A stretch of DNA of 64,000 nucleotides from Rhyzopertha dominica (lineage: Eukaryota; Arthropoda; Insecta; Coleoptera; Bostrichidae): the NCBI GenBank assembly GCA_025024175.1, contig QCXZ01000064.1:57309325-57373324 (forward strand). The letters are read 5' to 3'. The notes below the pieces were generated by a model. It saw only the letters and a program-made list of their open reading frames with translations, made no database searches and was not told the origin of the DNA. Below, piece by piece: positions 12,113 to 23,582 of the stretch. The translations under genes and the position numbers were made by a program. Position 1 is the first letter of the stretch. Every line of letters starts with the position of its first letter.

Positions 12113-13590
12113 TTATCGATTCCTGCTAAATTTTATCATCTGATGACAAATACCAAACAATATGTACCAATTCGTTATTCAAACCCGAATTCAAAGACTT
12201 TTTAGTTGCTGTCTAACATTTCAATGTGACGCTACCCTGTAAGGAACCTGTTCAGCGACGTTTAGCAAAGACGCGATAACAAGTCTGGCCTGTTCCATAT
12301 CCCAAAGCACTCATTACATTTGGCCGATGGCCCCTTTAAACCGGCTGCCGTCAATTCTACAACAACAAGCAGTGCAGCCGGCCAATTTTCCTTTAGTCAG
12401 CTAATTTCGGAAAACAACCGAAGGAAATCTCATTTGCAACAAATTCCCCAAAACGCATGGTGCAGAATGTACAATACAGGCTCGTTCACTTTACGGGCCC
12501 CTTTTACAGGCTGCAATTTGGGATAATTCCACTCGACGGTATTTGGGCGAGCGTATTGTGACACATATGTTTCAATTTGGCCGGAGAAAATGCGGAAAAG
12601 CGGACGCCCGTAACCAAACTGGAACAGTAGGCATTTCAAATGTGACTGCGACTACATATTTCGTCGCACAAAACACGCAATCTAGGCATTTCCATGTCTG
12701 TTATGGTCCGGGGGATCTTATATTGCTTCTGTTACGACGCGGGGGGAGTGCCGAGTGCAGTCATCATCGAACTCGAGAAAGACGTCAAAAGGAACCGCTC
12801 CCACATATGTTTGGGGTGGCTGGGTCCGTTTCCGAGCAGAGTGCCATGAAAAATCGGTGGGTGGTATCAGTGTGATGGCTTTCTTTGCCTCGCATTGGAT
12901 CCTATGTACAGTTTGCGAATTTCATGGCTACCGAGATGACGTTCCACCAAAGTGGTCCAAGCCACAATTCGTAATGCTGTGATCGCACTTACAACTACCG
13001 ATGACCCTAAACGTTATTCCAGTAGATACCCTATCATAGAGGCACTGTTTGTCAAACTATTACTGAGTCAAACAGCCTCTACATTTTATATAGACAAATT
13101 TTAGANGCCTAAAAAATAATAATGTAGAATAAGTTGACACAAATGTTTCTATTGACATCATCAGTTTAAAATTTTCATCCCCTAAGGTTGGATTTTAGTG
13201 TTATAATCATTGTACTCGTGGGTGAGGCATCTCATATATATAGTCAATGAAAATGGGTCAGTTATGTGTTTATCTGCCACATTTAGTATTTTTGTCAATT
13301 AAAGTTATAATAAGTTGAAGGGTTTCAAAAATGCACTTATTATAAAACATTCAGAATGAAAACAAGCTGATTGCGTGAATGTACTTTGCTTTTTAAAAGA
13401 GCAACGAAGTTGTAAAATTTAGTTATAAAAATTGCTGGTCTGTGCTTTATAGGTAGACTTTATCATTTTGGTAATACCGAAGGCTTATTGGACGTCTGTT
13501 GATTTCATGCAAAACGTCCAGCTTCCGAAGAACTGAATTGTTCTTTAAGAAAATTGTTCTTCAATTGTAATCCACTATATTATTTTATTG
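12113..13590. other. Non-coding stretch with a moderately GC-rich middle
   Basis: The part 12300-12980 is closer to even base composition and has overlapping open frames on both strands, none with a recognisable domain. The remainder is AT-rich. An N lies near 13105. Confidence 0.5.
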
Positions 13591-13597
13591 TAAAGCG

Positions 13598-13637
13598 CTT
13601 TCGACTACTGACGATGACTAACTTGTAGTCGAAAGTC
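13598..13637 (+). ncRNA. Hammerhead-ribozyme-like hairpin, probable Penelope remnant
   Basis: The 11-base arm ctttcgactac at 13598-13608 pairs perfectly with gtagtcgaaag at 13625-13635. The region also contains the two conserved hammerhead boxes in the right order: ctgacga at 13608-13614, a five-pair stem (gacta/tagtc), then gaaa at 13631-13634, followed by gtc. Penelope-like retroelements are known to carry hammerhead motifs in their terminal repeats. The extra C normally found between gaaa and gtc is missing and stem I is poor, so activity is unlikely. No Penelope coding sequence was seen next to it. Confidence 0.4.
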
Positions 13638-14098
13638 AATTATAATTCCACGTTGAGAATATGGATCTGTTTTCAATTTCCCAAAGACTTGTTGGAGAAA
13701 TTTTTTTATTACAACCAGCTGGCAGTTTCATGATAAAAAAGCAAACACCCCAAGGATGTATATCTATCATAAAAAGCATGACAAGAAAACAGCTAATGAA
13801 ATTTATTCTTTTTTAATTGATTATTTGAAAGCACACAGGTTTTTATCAAAAGTAGTTCACTATTTTAATCAGTGAGGGGTCACCCCTTTGTTTCTTGTGA
13901 TAGGGGATTAAGAGAAGCTTAAAGAAACTTAAGAAGCTTAAATAACCATTTTATACAATCCATGTACAGAAATTGTTTCTAATAGCAGCAATACAAATAA
14001 AAATACAGTGAAGGAGGTTGATAACAGGCGACATTACCAATTTTAGAAACTGATAACCAAGAATTTATAAAAGACATTTGTTTTAGAAGGTTCCAGAA

Positions 14099-14326
14099 AT
14101 GCCCGAAATGCAAAGGTCTATCCTGGTTGTGTTTCGGAATTTATTGAAGTCCGATAAAATATACATTTGAACTACAACAACCAGTAACGATTGTTGCAAG
14201 CTTAGCAAGTACTCTAGCGTATCCATTAGGAATGTTGTCGATAAAGAAACATTAATGGAACACATAAAAAAATGTGCAGCTTTTGTCCCAGAACAACACA
14301 AACACTTTTACGATTCTATACCCTAA
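14099..14326 (+). pseudogene. Unrecognised protein-like frame with one internal stop
   Basis: The frame starts at ATG 14099 (MPEMQRSILVVFRNLL), has a TGA at 14168, then reads on to a stop at 14324-14326. The second part includes SNDCCKLSKYSSVSIRN and the C-terminal end EHIKKCAAFVPEQHKHFYDS. Charged helices ending in a short aromatic motif recall the C-termini of some transposases, but no family could be named. It lies about 280 bp upstream of another protein-like stretch on the same strand, and the two may belong to one decayed gene. Confidence 0.35.
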
Positions 14327-14609
14327 TGGCCAACCACTAATAATAATGAAAATGATGATTAATTTCACGTTGGTTTGTTTTAATATTGATATCATAGGAC
14401 ATAAAATTAAATAATCAAAAATTCATATTTTTTTTTCGGAAACGGCGTATACAAGTTTTTTTTTAAACCTACAAAATCTGTACATAAAACATTTAAAATA
14501 ATATGTATACTGCATTAAATTGATTCGGAGTAGCATTTGCTTACTTCAAGACACTTATGCCTGCAATTTTACAGAAAATATTTCTCATAATGTCTTTGTA
14601 ATCATATGA

Positions 14610-14990
14610 TCATTATCCGTTGGACTTGGACATAAATATGCTGCCACCACAGCAGAGGTACATCGTTTTAGGTGCCGTAAGTGCCAGGTTGGTGCTTTGC
14701 CACATCCTATAGCTTGTGGCGATGATTTGAACACCGTCTGCATGTTTGACGAGGGTCCACCGCCTATAATAAAGCATATTTGTCGTNGATGTGGTGTCGA
14801 GCTTCGAAATTGGGGTCTGTTATAGGCGGCGTTTGCCATGAAGGGCAATTACGGTTAAAAAGCCTTGTTGTTTTAGACCCTTTATGTCAAAGACTGAATT
14901 ATTGAACACGTGATGAAGCTGCAAGTGGCAGGCGACCGCTAAATGATGAAATTTTAAATAACATTGCTTTAGAACATGTAGTTGATTGAG
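14610..14990 (+). pseudogene. Cysteine-rich protein-like frame, broken, unrecognised
   Basis: From 14610 an open frame without a Met reads through RCRKCQVGALPHPIACGDD and DEGPPPIIKHICR, then CGVELRNWGLL, with a stop at 14823-14825. CxxC and HxCxxC spacings suggest a zinc-binding fold. In the next frame the text continues VCHEGQLRLKSLVVLDPLCQ, has a TGA, then TRDEAASGRRPLNDEILNN up to a stop near 14990. The conserved look across a frameshift and stops suggests one decayed gene rather than chance. Residue quality is much better than in neighbouring random frames. The protein family was not recognised; a mobile or viral-derived gene is possible. Confidence 0.4.
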
Positions 14991-15240
14991 GGCTATACAT
15001 AGAAATGGCTTAAAGACTATGATATATATTTGCGCTTATAAAAAAAACAATTAAATTGAATGGTCGGTTATTATTAATTCCCCGATGTTAAATAAATATA
15101 AAACAGAGTTACGGAACATATTTTGTCTTCCAAAAATTATCATGCCACGTTTTCATAATTCAAAAAATTCTTAAATGCTGAAAAAAAGCTCTATTGCTTA
15201 GGATACCGTAAAGAGCGCGTTGGGAGTAAGTTTCAAGAGG
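14991..15240. other. AT-rich spacer
   Basis: No protein-like frame or repeat seen. Confidence 0.5.
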
Positions 15241-15539
15241 TTCGTATGGTCATGGTTGTAATGGGCTAATAAAGTTCTTGGAAAAGTTCAGCCTTTTACT
15301 TAGTAGGTCACTACCTATGAATTTACGCACTTCAATTCTATTTCTAGCTGTAATTCTTGCATCCAGCCATATCGTGTGCTTCTTCATTATTGCAATAAGA
15401 CAGCTGTCCCTCTCCTCTTGTATATGCGCCTGGCTTCCCATACTCTTCCTATACTAGATTCGTATTAAGTGTTCAAACCATTTCATGTTCTTGTTTGTTC
15501 TGGTCGCTTTTTCATTGTCAATGAAAGTATATAAACTTG

Positions 15540-15985
15540 TCTATGCTCTTGTAGTATTAATTTTGCTTCATAGATTTATGCTGCCACACACAGTAAAATG
15601 ATGCCCCTATAATTTTCAGATGTAGCAGTACATCCCTTCTTAAATTGAGGACAATTACTCCTGCTTCCCAGTACGTTGGCATTAGTTCACCCTGCCAAGC
15701 CTTCTTAAATATATTTGTTAGAAACCTGACACCCTGCTCCCCTAACCCTTTATACATTTCTAGAGTTAATCTGTCATATCCTGCAACTTTTCTTTTCTTA
15801 AATTTCCTAATGGCTTTCTAGACGTCTTCCCCTGTTATTACTTCTTCAGTCCCGTTATCATCTAAATTGTTGTAATCATCTTCTTGTATGTAACCATCAA
15901 TATCATATTCCTCTGTTTCGTAAAGATGCTGTTGGAAACACCACTCCATCTTGTCACTACTTCTACACCTTTTGTTAGTAACGTA
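15540..15985 (-). pseudogene. Non-LTR retrotransposon reverse transcriptase, N-terminal part, fossil
   Basis: The minus strand reads DKMEWCFQQHLYETEEYDID, an acidic linker and a TAG at about 15821. Then AIRKFKKRKVAGYDRLTLEM (the start of the RT domain, usually K..K.PG.D.I..E) leads to FLTNIFKKAWQGELMPTYWE and GVIVLNL. A frameshift follows, after which the frame resumes with KKG and NYRGI, the classical RT motif 2 position. Palm motifs such as FxDD are absent. Coding remnants of the same element may continue to about 15250 but could not be assigned. The neighbouring LINE is on the opposite strand, so these are two separate insertions. Confidence 0.75.
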
Positions 15986-16204
15986 TTACTAAACGCCTAT
16001 TCTTGTTGCTTGTTTCCTTTCCTTCTGTCGATGATCTTAAGACCGATAGAATAGTTTTTGGTTGGTGTGAGCATTGCTTTCCAATTTGTTACCAATATCT
16101 TTCCAATCCCTTTATTTTTGTTATATTTTGTTTGTTTGTTAATAATAATAATTTTATTATTTTTCGATTGCAAGAATTATACATTTATAAAAAAAGAAAA
16201 GCGT

Positions 16205-17748
16205 CACACTTCCCGCGAATCTTTCTCGTCTCTTGGAACTTATGCACTATTACTCATCTCACTCGCTAGTGGAAGGTGAAGATGAGAAATTTAAATTTAA
16301 ATCTGTTGATGAGGAAATAATACTGTCTTCGATATCTAGGATAACAACTAAATCAGTGTGTTCAGATGGTATTAGTATTAGCATGTTGCAATTTTGTTGT
16401 CCAGTTATTGTTCCTTATATTACCATTATATTATATATATTATATTATATATAATATATATTATGAATGTTTGCATTGTCAATGGCGTTTTTCCTCATCA
16501 ATGGAAGCTATCTCTTATCCATCCGATTCTTAAGAAGAGCAATCCAACAGAAAGAAAAGATCTAAGACCAATTAGTATTTTGCCTGTCATGTCCAAACTT
16601 ATAGAAAAAATCATGGATTAGCAGATTAGAGACTTTCTTTCCGCAAACGACATTCTGCCACCTTCCAGGCTGGCTTTAGAAAAGGACACAGCTGTACTAG
16701 ATCATTGTTAAAGATCACGGATGACATACTGAGGGCTGCGGATGATGACAAATTAACGGCGCTGGTTCTCCTAGATTACTCAAAAGCATTTGATACTATT
16801 AATCACAGTTTACTACTATCTATTCTTAACTATAGTGGCTTTCATGAAGATGCTATTAGTTTGGAACACAACTTCTTGCGTGGTTGTGGGGGAGGAGATG
16901 TCTTATTGGGCCGATATTTCTTCTGGTGTTCCGCAAGGTTCCATAATCGGTCCGTTGTTGTTTATTATTTATTCTTCAAGAATTTGTAGTAGCTTACAGA
17001 ACTACCAGTACCATCAGTATGCTGATGATACACAGGTTTATCTATCTTTTTCCCCTGCTGAGGTGGATATCGCCAGTGCCCAGCTCACTAGCTATCTCGG
17101 TCGTCTTTCATCTCTGTCTGCGAGGCACAGCTTGACAATTAACCCAACTAAATCCAATCTAATTTTATGTGGAAAGCCAAAATATATTCCTAGCGTTTGA
17201 TCAAAGCTAGATGTCAGGTCGGACGGAACTGTTTTATGTTATCAAAGAGTGGTTAGAAACCTAGGACTTTATATGGACGAAAATCTTAGGTTTAGACAGC
17301 ATATCAGTAAATGCATTAGTAAAGCCTTTGGGAACTTGAAAATACTGTATTCGAATCGTCATATGTTAGACGCTAGGTTAAGGTTATTGTTGTGTGATGC
17401 ACTGGTGCTTTCTCATTTTAATTTTTGTTCTTCTGTTTACGGTCAGTGTCTGGATCAAGTTTTCTTGATGTATGGCATTCGGCGAAATTCTAGAATTACG
17501 TATAAATTGAAGGAAGCTCGATGGTTGAACATGGAACGTCGTCGTTACTTTCATTCAGCAGTGTTATATCATAATATAGTTTTATACAAAATGCGTCAGT
17601 ACCTGTATAAATTAATAACTTTCAGAACGGACGTGCATCATGTCAACATCAGGAGGAAAAGTATTATTACCGTCCCCCAGCACAAAAGCGCTGTCTTCCA
17701 AAGAAGCTTCTGTTACAACATTGCCAAATTTTTTTTTAGAACAATTTA
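16205..17748 (+). pseudogene. CR1/jockey-type LINE reverse transcriptase, fossil
   Basis: The frame includes FKFKSVDEEIILSSISRITT and DGISISMLQFCCPVI. A TA-rich microsatellite (about 16425-16463) interrupts it, then NGVFPHQWKLSLIHPILKK and DLRPISILPVMSKLIEKIMD follow. Frameshifts come before DYSKAFDTINHSLLL, SGVPQGSIIGPLLFI and YADDTQVYLSF, which is RT motif 5 with an intact YADD. The C-terminal thumb and connection (VRNLGLYMDENLRFRQHI) continue to the stop at 17746-17748. The endonuclease domain is missing, so the copy is 5'-truncated. Several frameshifts and stops make it inactive. Confidence 0.85.
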
Positions 17749-18306
17749 GAAACTAGTTTCTAATCTATGTCCCCGATTAACATAAAGAAGTTGCGTGAAT
17801 TTTTGCTTAAAAAGGTGTGACCGGAGCGAACATGAGTACGCATAGTTTTGTTTTTCTGGTGCTGCCGGCGACAGATCTGTTCCTCGTGGGATCGCTTGTC
17901 GCATTATCCCTGTCCGCTGTAGCTTTCTTTTCACTTTTTCTTTTCTGTTTTCTCTTCCCTTTTCACTTCTTCGCTGTCCTATTTGTTACATGACATTTCT
18001 TTTACTATTGTGTTGTCCCTTGTGTCTTCCGTACCCTCTATTGTTGACCCTTTACTTTTTTACAGTCTATATTTGTAAATTTTGCTTGACGTACATAAAT
18101 ATTCACTTCCTGTATATATCCCGGGAACGGGCGGAAGAGCAGAAGTAGCGTAATCTTGATGTTACTTTCTGAGTCACGTTCCCTCTCGCTCAGCAATTTC
18201 ACTTGTGTAGTACACAAATTTTATTATATTACATTTCTAGTGGCTAGTGAGAATAAAATTTTTATTATTATTACTATTATTATTATTACTATTATTATTA
18301 TTATTA
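17749..18306 (+). mobile_element. 3' UTR and simple-repeat tail of the LINE
   Basis: A non-coding stretch follows the RT stop and ends in gagaataaaattt and a run of TTA/TTAC units at about 18256-18306. CR1/jockey-like LINEs often end in short tandem repeats rather than poly(A), so this is taken as the element's 3' end. Confidence 0.6.
18256..18306. repeat. (TTA)n-rich microsatellite
   Basis: About 50 bp of TTA units with a few TAC interruptions, forming the tail of the preceding LINE. Confidence 0.9.
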
Positions 18307-19977
18307 GGTGCAAATATCCAATTAGGTTGCTAGATGATTATCATGATATGCATTACAAGCTTTACATTAAACATTCTTTTCTTTACTGCCACGATAAAAT
18401 GTCATTTTCACTCAAGAGTTGCTGTACGGTGGCAGAAAAAGAAAGATTATTTCGTAGAAAAGCCTACTGCTGTGGATGGAATTATTAAGGGAATTGAACA
18501 AGTAAAAAGAAAAACAGGTACAGATGTTACTTGTTTTCAAAGACGTAAATCCAAGTCTATCCAGAAATATTTCATGATCACGACTTTCTAAACAGGTAAA
18601 AGTCAGTAATGCCAGAAACATGAGATATTTTGCATTTAAAAAGGAGGCCATATTAATGACGCGTATTCTAACTTTGCCAAAAATATCATTGAATATATAC
18701 GAATATAGTACATTTGTATACGCGAGTATCAGGTATAATAAAACATAATAGTGTTTGTATCTTTCAAGACTGTCTATACANAATANAGTAGTCTATATAG
18801 TGTTATAACATTTACTTTGGGGAAANTGACCTTCTTAGGGTTTTGAGACCCTACAATACGATCACAATATGATCGCCATCCCGATAAAAAAAACAAATTT
18901 NTACTAANTTCATGAACTAAGTGAAACTGATTAATGTTTATCTAAGAGATTGAAGCAACATCAATACCACATCAAGAAAATGAATTTAGGTTATTCAGGT
19001 GGTGGTTATTGAAACTTTGATTAATACAACTTTTACTTTGTAGTTTTCCTATGTCACTAACTTGGAAAAGATCTGTAACATAGTATCTAAACGTTGTTTT
19101 TTAAATACAATAAGATCATTGGCATGAGAATGGGAAATCTTATTTTTATATATAAAATGAGTATAATTAACGAGCAATAACGATATTAAAGAAGTGAAAT
19201 CACCTTGCAGGACCCTCGCGATTTATTATAAATGCTTCTAATTCTGCAACTCGAAAAATTGACGCTATCAAGTCACAACTTGTGACTACGCACCTGTGCT
19301 ACAGTACAGAATTTATTTTTTAAGTTCGTCGCCAAGACATTGAATGCCGGAACCTCACCGACGTCTCCAAAATGCGGGAGCTTTAATTTCACCGTAGATT
19401 AGGCTGCATAACTGGCCGAAGAGTAATTTGGATAGAGTTTAATTATTGCAGCAGCCGCCAGTTTGCCTCTGTCTATAAGAGGAGGGCACATCTGAATTAA
19501 ATTTAATACGTGACTGCACTCGGAATGGAGGCAAAACTTATATCAAGTAGTCGGCGATTCCAACGGCTCCGGCTAATTCCGAGTGAAGTCTGTGACAGTG
19601 TTCTTTACGTCTGGTCATTGCCTCCCCAGTGTATTCAGGTTGGCTAATGTTTGTAATTACATTAATAAAACTTTTCTTTTTAAATTTATATTCTTTCGCT
19701 ATCGCAGTGTGTTCAATTTCCCAACCAGGCAGTGACCTGGAGTAAAATACTGTTATATATCGTAGGTACAATGCCAAAACCACAACCACAACAAACTTGT
19801 CGTCAATGGCAACTTGAGAACATGCTTTGCAAGTTTAATACCCTTGCATCCCTAACGTACGAGGGCCATGTCTTAATTCCTGCACATATAAAGCTGATGC
19901 TGAACTAGCGATGGTGAAACAACAAGTGCTGTCAAATTATAAAAGTCTGTTATTGGGATATCAATTATTTATATATA

Positions 19978-20018
<41 letters not shown>

Positions 20019-20700
20019 CAAATTCTCAAATCGGGGTAGTTTGATGCAATTCAAACACTACGCGAAAAAACGGTTGGCGAAATTCACGGTGCGTTACAAG
20101 AAGCTTGCCAGGTGTGTGTGGATAGTTCAACAGTAGCTTGAGGCAGTAAACGTTTCAGAGCTTTGAACTAGTGTTAAAAACGACCACAGAAGTTGGAGAA
20201 CTCACACTTCTATCGACAACACTTTTGCTGCTATTGTGGCTACAATAATGGCAGAAGACCGTATGGACAAACAAGCAATAGATAAATAGCAAAAGACAAA
20301 TGTATTTGTCTTCTTTGTAGAAAATTTGAATGCTTGATTCCAAAAGTGTAGACGAGATATGAAAAACAGTGGGGTAATCCTCTTGCACGATAACTCTTGA
20401 TCGCATAAAGCAGTGTAAGTTAAAGGAGTTTGTGAGAAGAACCGCTGTGAAATTGTCCCACATCTGTTATAGTTATGCTCTACTGGCGAAACAATGGCAA
20501 CGTGTTGTGTATATGCAACGGTTTTATATTGAACGACTTTATTGCAATTTTTAAAAATATACATTTCACTTGCGAGCTGTGTTTTTGTGTACAGTGACAC
20601 TCGTATATTTCACGCAAGTGAGAATTTACCATTTGTATCAACAACAAAAGAACGAATGTGCCACATTCGGCACTAAAATTTAAGATAGGTGAAATGGTGT
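18307..20700. other. Non-coding stretch
   Basis: No protein-like frame. Several N bases cluster at 18780-18910. A near-palindrome (agtcacaacttgtgact) lies at about 19270. The part 19300-19560 is less AT-biased and free of homopolymers. A TG microsatellite is listed separately. Confidence 0.5.
19979..20015. repeat. (TG)n microsatellite
   Basis: An uninterrupted run of about 18 GT dinucleotides. Confidence 0.95.
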
Positions 20701-20713
20701 TAAAAGACTGCTT

Positions 20714-21278
20714 CGTGAACACAAATCATTCTACCCGGAATATCTAAAAAAATGAAGATAGGGTATTGGTATCTTAATACTTTTTTGTTTAATTCAATGT
20801 GCCCAATCGAATGCGTTAGAAAAATAGGGTCGTTCTATTTAAAATATCAAACTTGTAGTCAATATCTCCAACAGTTCAATTGTTTTTTTGTAGACAGCAT
20901 AAAATTCTTCTCAAAAAAAATAACAAACTTCCCCATTTAAACCATTACTCTAAAATTTCAAATAAAAAAGTTTGCTATTCTAGACTGTTTCGTGAACACA
21001 AATCATTATACCCGGAATATCTCACAAACAAATGAAGATAGGGTATTGGCATATTAATACCTTTCGTTTAATTCAATGTGCCCAATCGAATTCGTTAGAA
21101 AAAAATAGGGTCGTTCTATTTAAAATATCAAACTTGTAGTCAATATTTCCGACAGTTAACGTTCAATTGTTTTTTTTTGTAAACACTATAAAATTCTTCC
21201 TAAAATTTAAGAAACTCCCCCATTTAAACCACTATTCTAAAATTTCAAATAAAAAAGTTAGCTATTGTAGACTGTTAG
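20714..21278. repeat. Satellite-like tandem repeat, copies 1 and 2
   Basis: Two head-to-tail units start with cgtgaacaca at 20714 and 20991 (277 and 288 bp). They share long blocks such as gaagatagggtattgg, caatcgaatgcgttaga and atttcaaataaaaaag. A third unit follows after a LINE insertion (22377-22663). The unit has no coding potential. The short phrase after the third copy ('accctgtat') resembles the terminus of many insect short repeats, so the array may be the body of a larger non-autonomous element. Confidence 0.85.
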
Positions 21279-21284
21279 CGTGAA

Positions 21285-22188
21285 CACACTTGCTTTCATC
21301 TCAACAATCACCAAAAGAGGAAATAGCTTCAAGTTATGTCAAATAACATAATTCTTAAACATAACTTTTCGCCCAAATACCTTGGAGTGACCCTAGATAC
21401 GTCTCTAACGTACAAGAAACATCTAGAAAACGCCAGTAAAAAATTACAGACTAGAAATAACAGCCTGCATAAGCTTGCTGGTACAAGTTGGGGTGCAAAT
21501 GCAAATGTACTCCATACTGCTGCAACTGCCTTGCTTTATAGCACTGCTGAGTACTGCTGTCCTGTCTGGAAAAACAGTCATCACACAGGAAAAATTGACA
21601 CTCAGTTAAATACTGCAATGCCACTAATCACTGGAACAATTAAGTCAACTCCATTACCTTGGCTTCCCATGGTTTCAAACATTGCTCCTCCGGAGATTCG
21701 CAGACAGTTTGCTACATATAAAGCTTGGCAAAAATATCAAGCAGCTCCTAATGAGTTTCTGATTTCCCGAGATCTGCAAGAGCTGCCTACAACTCAGCTA
21801 ACTTCTAGAAAACCTCTGTAGACAGAAGATTTCCTTTGTGCTCCTTATACCATTGAAGATGGATGGTGTTCTGTTTGGCAACTTAAGAAACATGACATAT
21901 TCGATCAGCAGCTTATAGACGATCCTACGGAAGAGGTAGCAGGAACTGACTTCCCAAGAAGATCTTGGGTCACTCTGAATCGCCTTCGCACTGATCATGG
22001 GAAATGCACGTTTTTTCTTAATAAATGGGATTCATCTATCAACCCTTCTTGTGAATGTGGAGATCCCCTCCATACAATTGGACATATGCTCAACAGATGC
22101 CCCCGTACAGCATGGCCTGGTAGTTTTGCGTCTATCCATCGTGTTGATGAAGGTATGAAAGACTGGCTTAAGACAATAGAGATCTGAC
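21285..22188 (+). pseudogene. 5'-truncated LINE reverse transcriptase C-terminal region
   Basis: The frame begins inside the coding region (TCFHLNNHQKRK) and has a TAG at about 21321. It continues through SPKYLGVTLDTSLTYKKHL, the thumb region of jockey/RTE-like RTs, then AEYCCPVWKNSHHTGKID and LITGTIKSTPLPWLPMVSNI. A second TAG at 21819-21821 breaks it. The last part, NRLRTDHGKCTFFLNKWD and NPSCECGDPLHTIGHMLNRC, is the Cys/His C-terminal motif of many non-LTR elements. The frame ends at TGA 22186-22188. Only one frame is needed throughout, so decay is limited to two stops and 5' truncation. Confidence 0.85.
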
Positions 22189-22376
22189 TGGAGTTTTCTG
22201 CGGTTTTCTTCAATACTCTATCCAAAATAAATACATGCATATATGTATCTATTATGGATCGTTCAATGAAAAGTTTTTTTTTCTTTCAACGTTTTTATAA
22301 AAGTCGACTGTAGTCGCATGAAGTTAGCAGTACTGTGGAATGTATTAATGATTTTCATAAGAATATTATTTATTAC
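21289..22376 (+). mobile_element. LINE insertion flanked by a 10-bp target duplication
   Basis: The satellite array is interrupted here. The 10 bases cgtgaacaca occur at 21279-21288 and again at 22377-22386, directly flanking the LINE segment. This fits target-primed reverse transcription into the boundary between satellite copies 2 and 3. The 3' UTR after 22188 contains an aataaa at about 22225 and a repeat-like atgcatatatgtat. There is no long A tail. Confidence 0.75.
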
Positions 22377-22663
22377 CGTGAACACAAATCATTCTACTCG
22401 GAATATCTCAAAAACAAATGAAGATAGGGTATTGGTATCTTAATACTTTTTTGTTTAATTCAATGTACCGAATCGAATGCGCTAGAAAAAATAGGGTCGT
22501 TCTATTTAAAATAACAAACTTGTAGTCAATTTCTCTGACAGTTGACGTTCAATTGTTTTTTTTGTAAACACCATAAAATTCTTCTCAAAAAATTAAAAAA
22601 CTCCCACATTTAAACCACTACTCTAAAATTTCAAATAAAAAAGTTAGCNATTGTAGACTGTCA
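22377..22663. repeat. Satellite-like tandem repeat, copy 3
   Basis: A 287-bp unit highly similar to copies 1 and 2, beginning again with cgtgaacaca and containing gaagatagggtattgg and tttcaaataaaaaagtta. It ends in gactgtcagcgtgaa and then 'accctgtat'. Two N bases lie near its end. Confidence 0.85.
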
Positions 22664-23582
22664 GCGTGAANACCCTGTATATCAATATACAATCGTATCC
22701 ATTAATGCTATATCCCTATTAAGAAAAACCATGCCACGTTTGTATAAAACAAAAGTAATGGGGTTTTCCCGGCAAAACAATTGGAATGATTGTTACCCTT
22801 ACAGGAAAGTCCGTGGGTGTAGGTTCTCAATAAAACTGAGTCACCCCCAGTTAGAGTAATCCAGCGGGCTCCAAACGACTGGTCTAATTGCTTGCGGATG
22901 CAAATTCTGTAGCGGGCAAGAAAGTTATGTAGCGCAGCCAGGACTGTGTTCTTCTTTATCGGCGGATTAGAAACTTCGAGGGTGGATGGCTTAATTAAAA
23001 TAGAGCGGCGAAGCGTCGAATGGAAAACAACTCGGTTACAATGGATCACCTTGGCGTTTCCATTCTCTCCGAGTTAGTAAAAGGAAAGTTCAGAGTTTGC
23101 GGCGTGCAGGAGCCTTATTTGAAGAGTTATGGCATACAAACTCAGAGCCGACTCGTTAGCTTTTGCGGTGTTTTTAACACCCTTTGATAATTACGCCTCT
23201 CTAATAATTTAAATAGGCTTCAGCATTATCGGCAGGGAAATGCAGCTAGGATGATCCCATTTAGNCAGTTAGATACCTTCGGATCCATTTATTAATTGNG
23301 CATTCTTTATATAGGTAAAAAAGGGGATTTACAAGTTACTTTTTTCGAGGAAATCCACCCTTATCCCCAGCAAATTTAAAGGTTAGAAAATAAAATAAAT
23401 CTTATCTAACACTATAATCCATCCATACAATAGACTACAAATAAAGATCAGGTTATATGATAGACAATATAAGAAAATTTAAAATACAAAATGAAACCCA
23501 ACATCGAGGAGTTCTAAATCAAAAAACAGAATCAACATTGCAATGATATCAAATTATCGATAAAAGGTACCAAACAATTCTG
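22664..23582. other. Non-coding stretch with a GC-richer island
   Basis: 22735-23230 is GC-richer than its surroundings and nearly free of A/T runs. A 113-codon minus-strand frame there (22708-23049) has no recognisable domain. The island could be a conserved regulatory or untranslated sequence. Confidence 0.4.

Noticed and set aside
12320..12982. Overlapping ORFs on both strands
   Set aside because: Similar length in competing frames and no motif; probably chance in a less AT-rich stretch.
22708..23049. 113-codon minus-strand ORF
   Set aside because: No recognisable motif; noted only as part of a GC-richer island.
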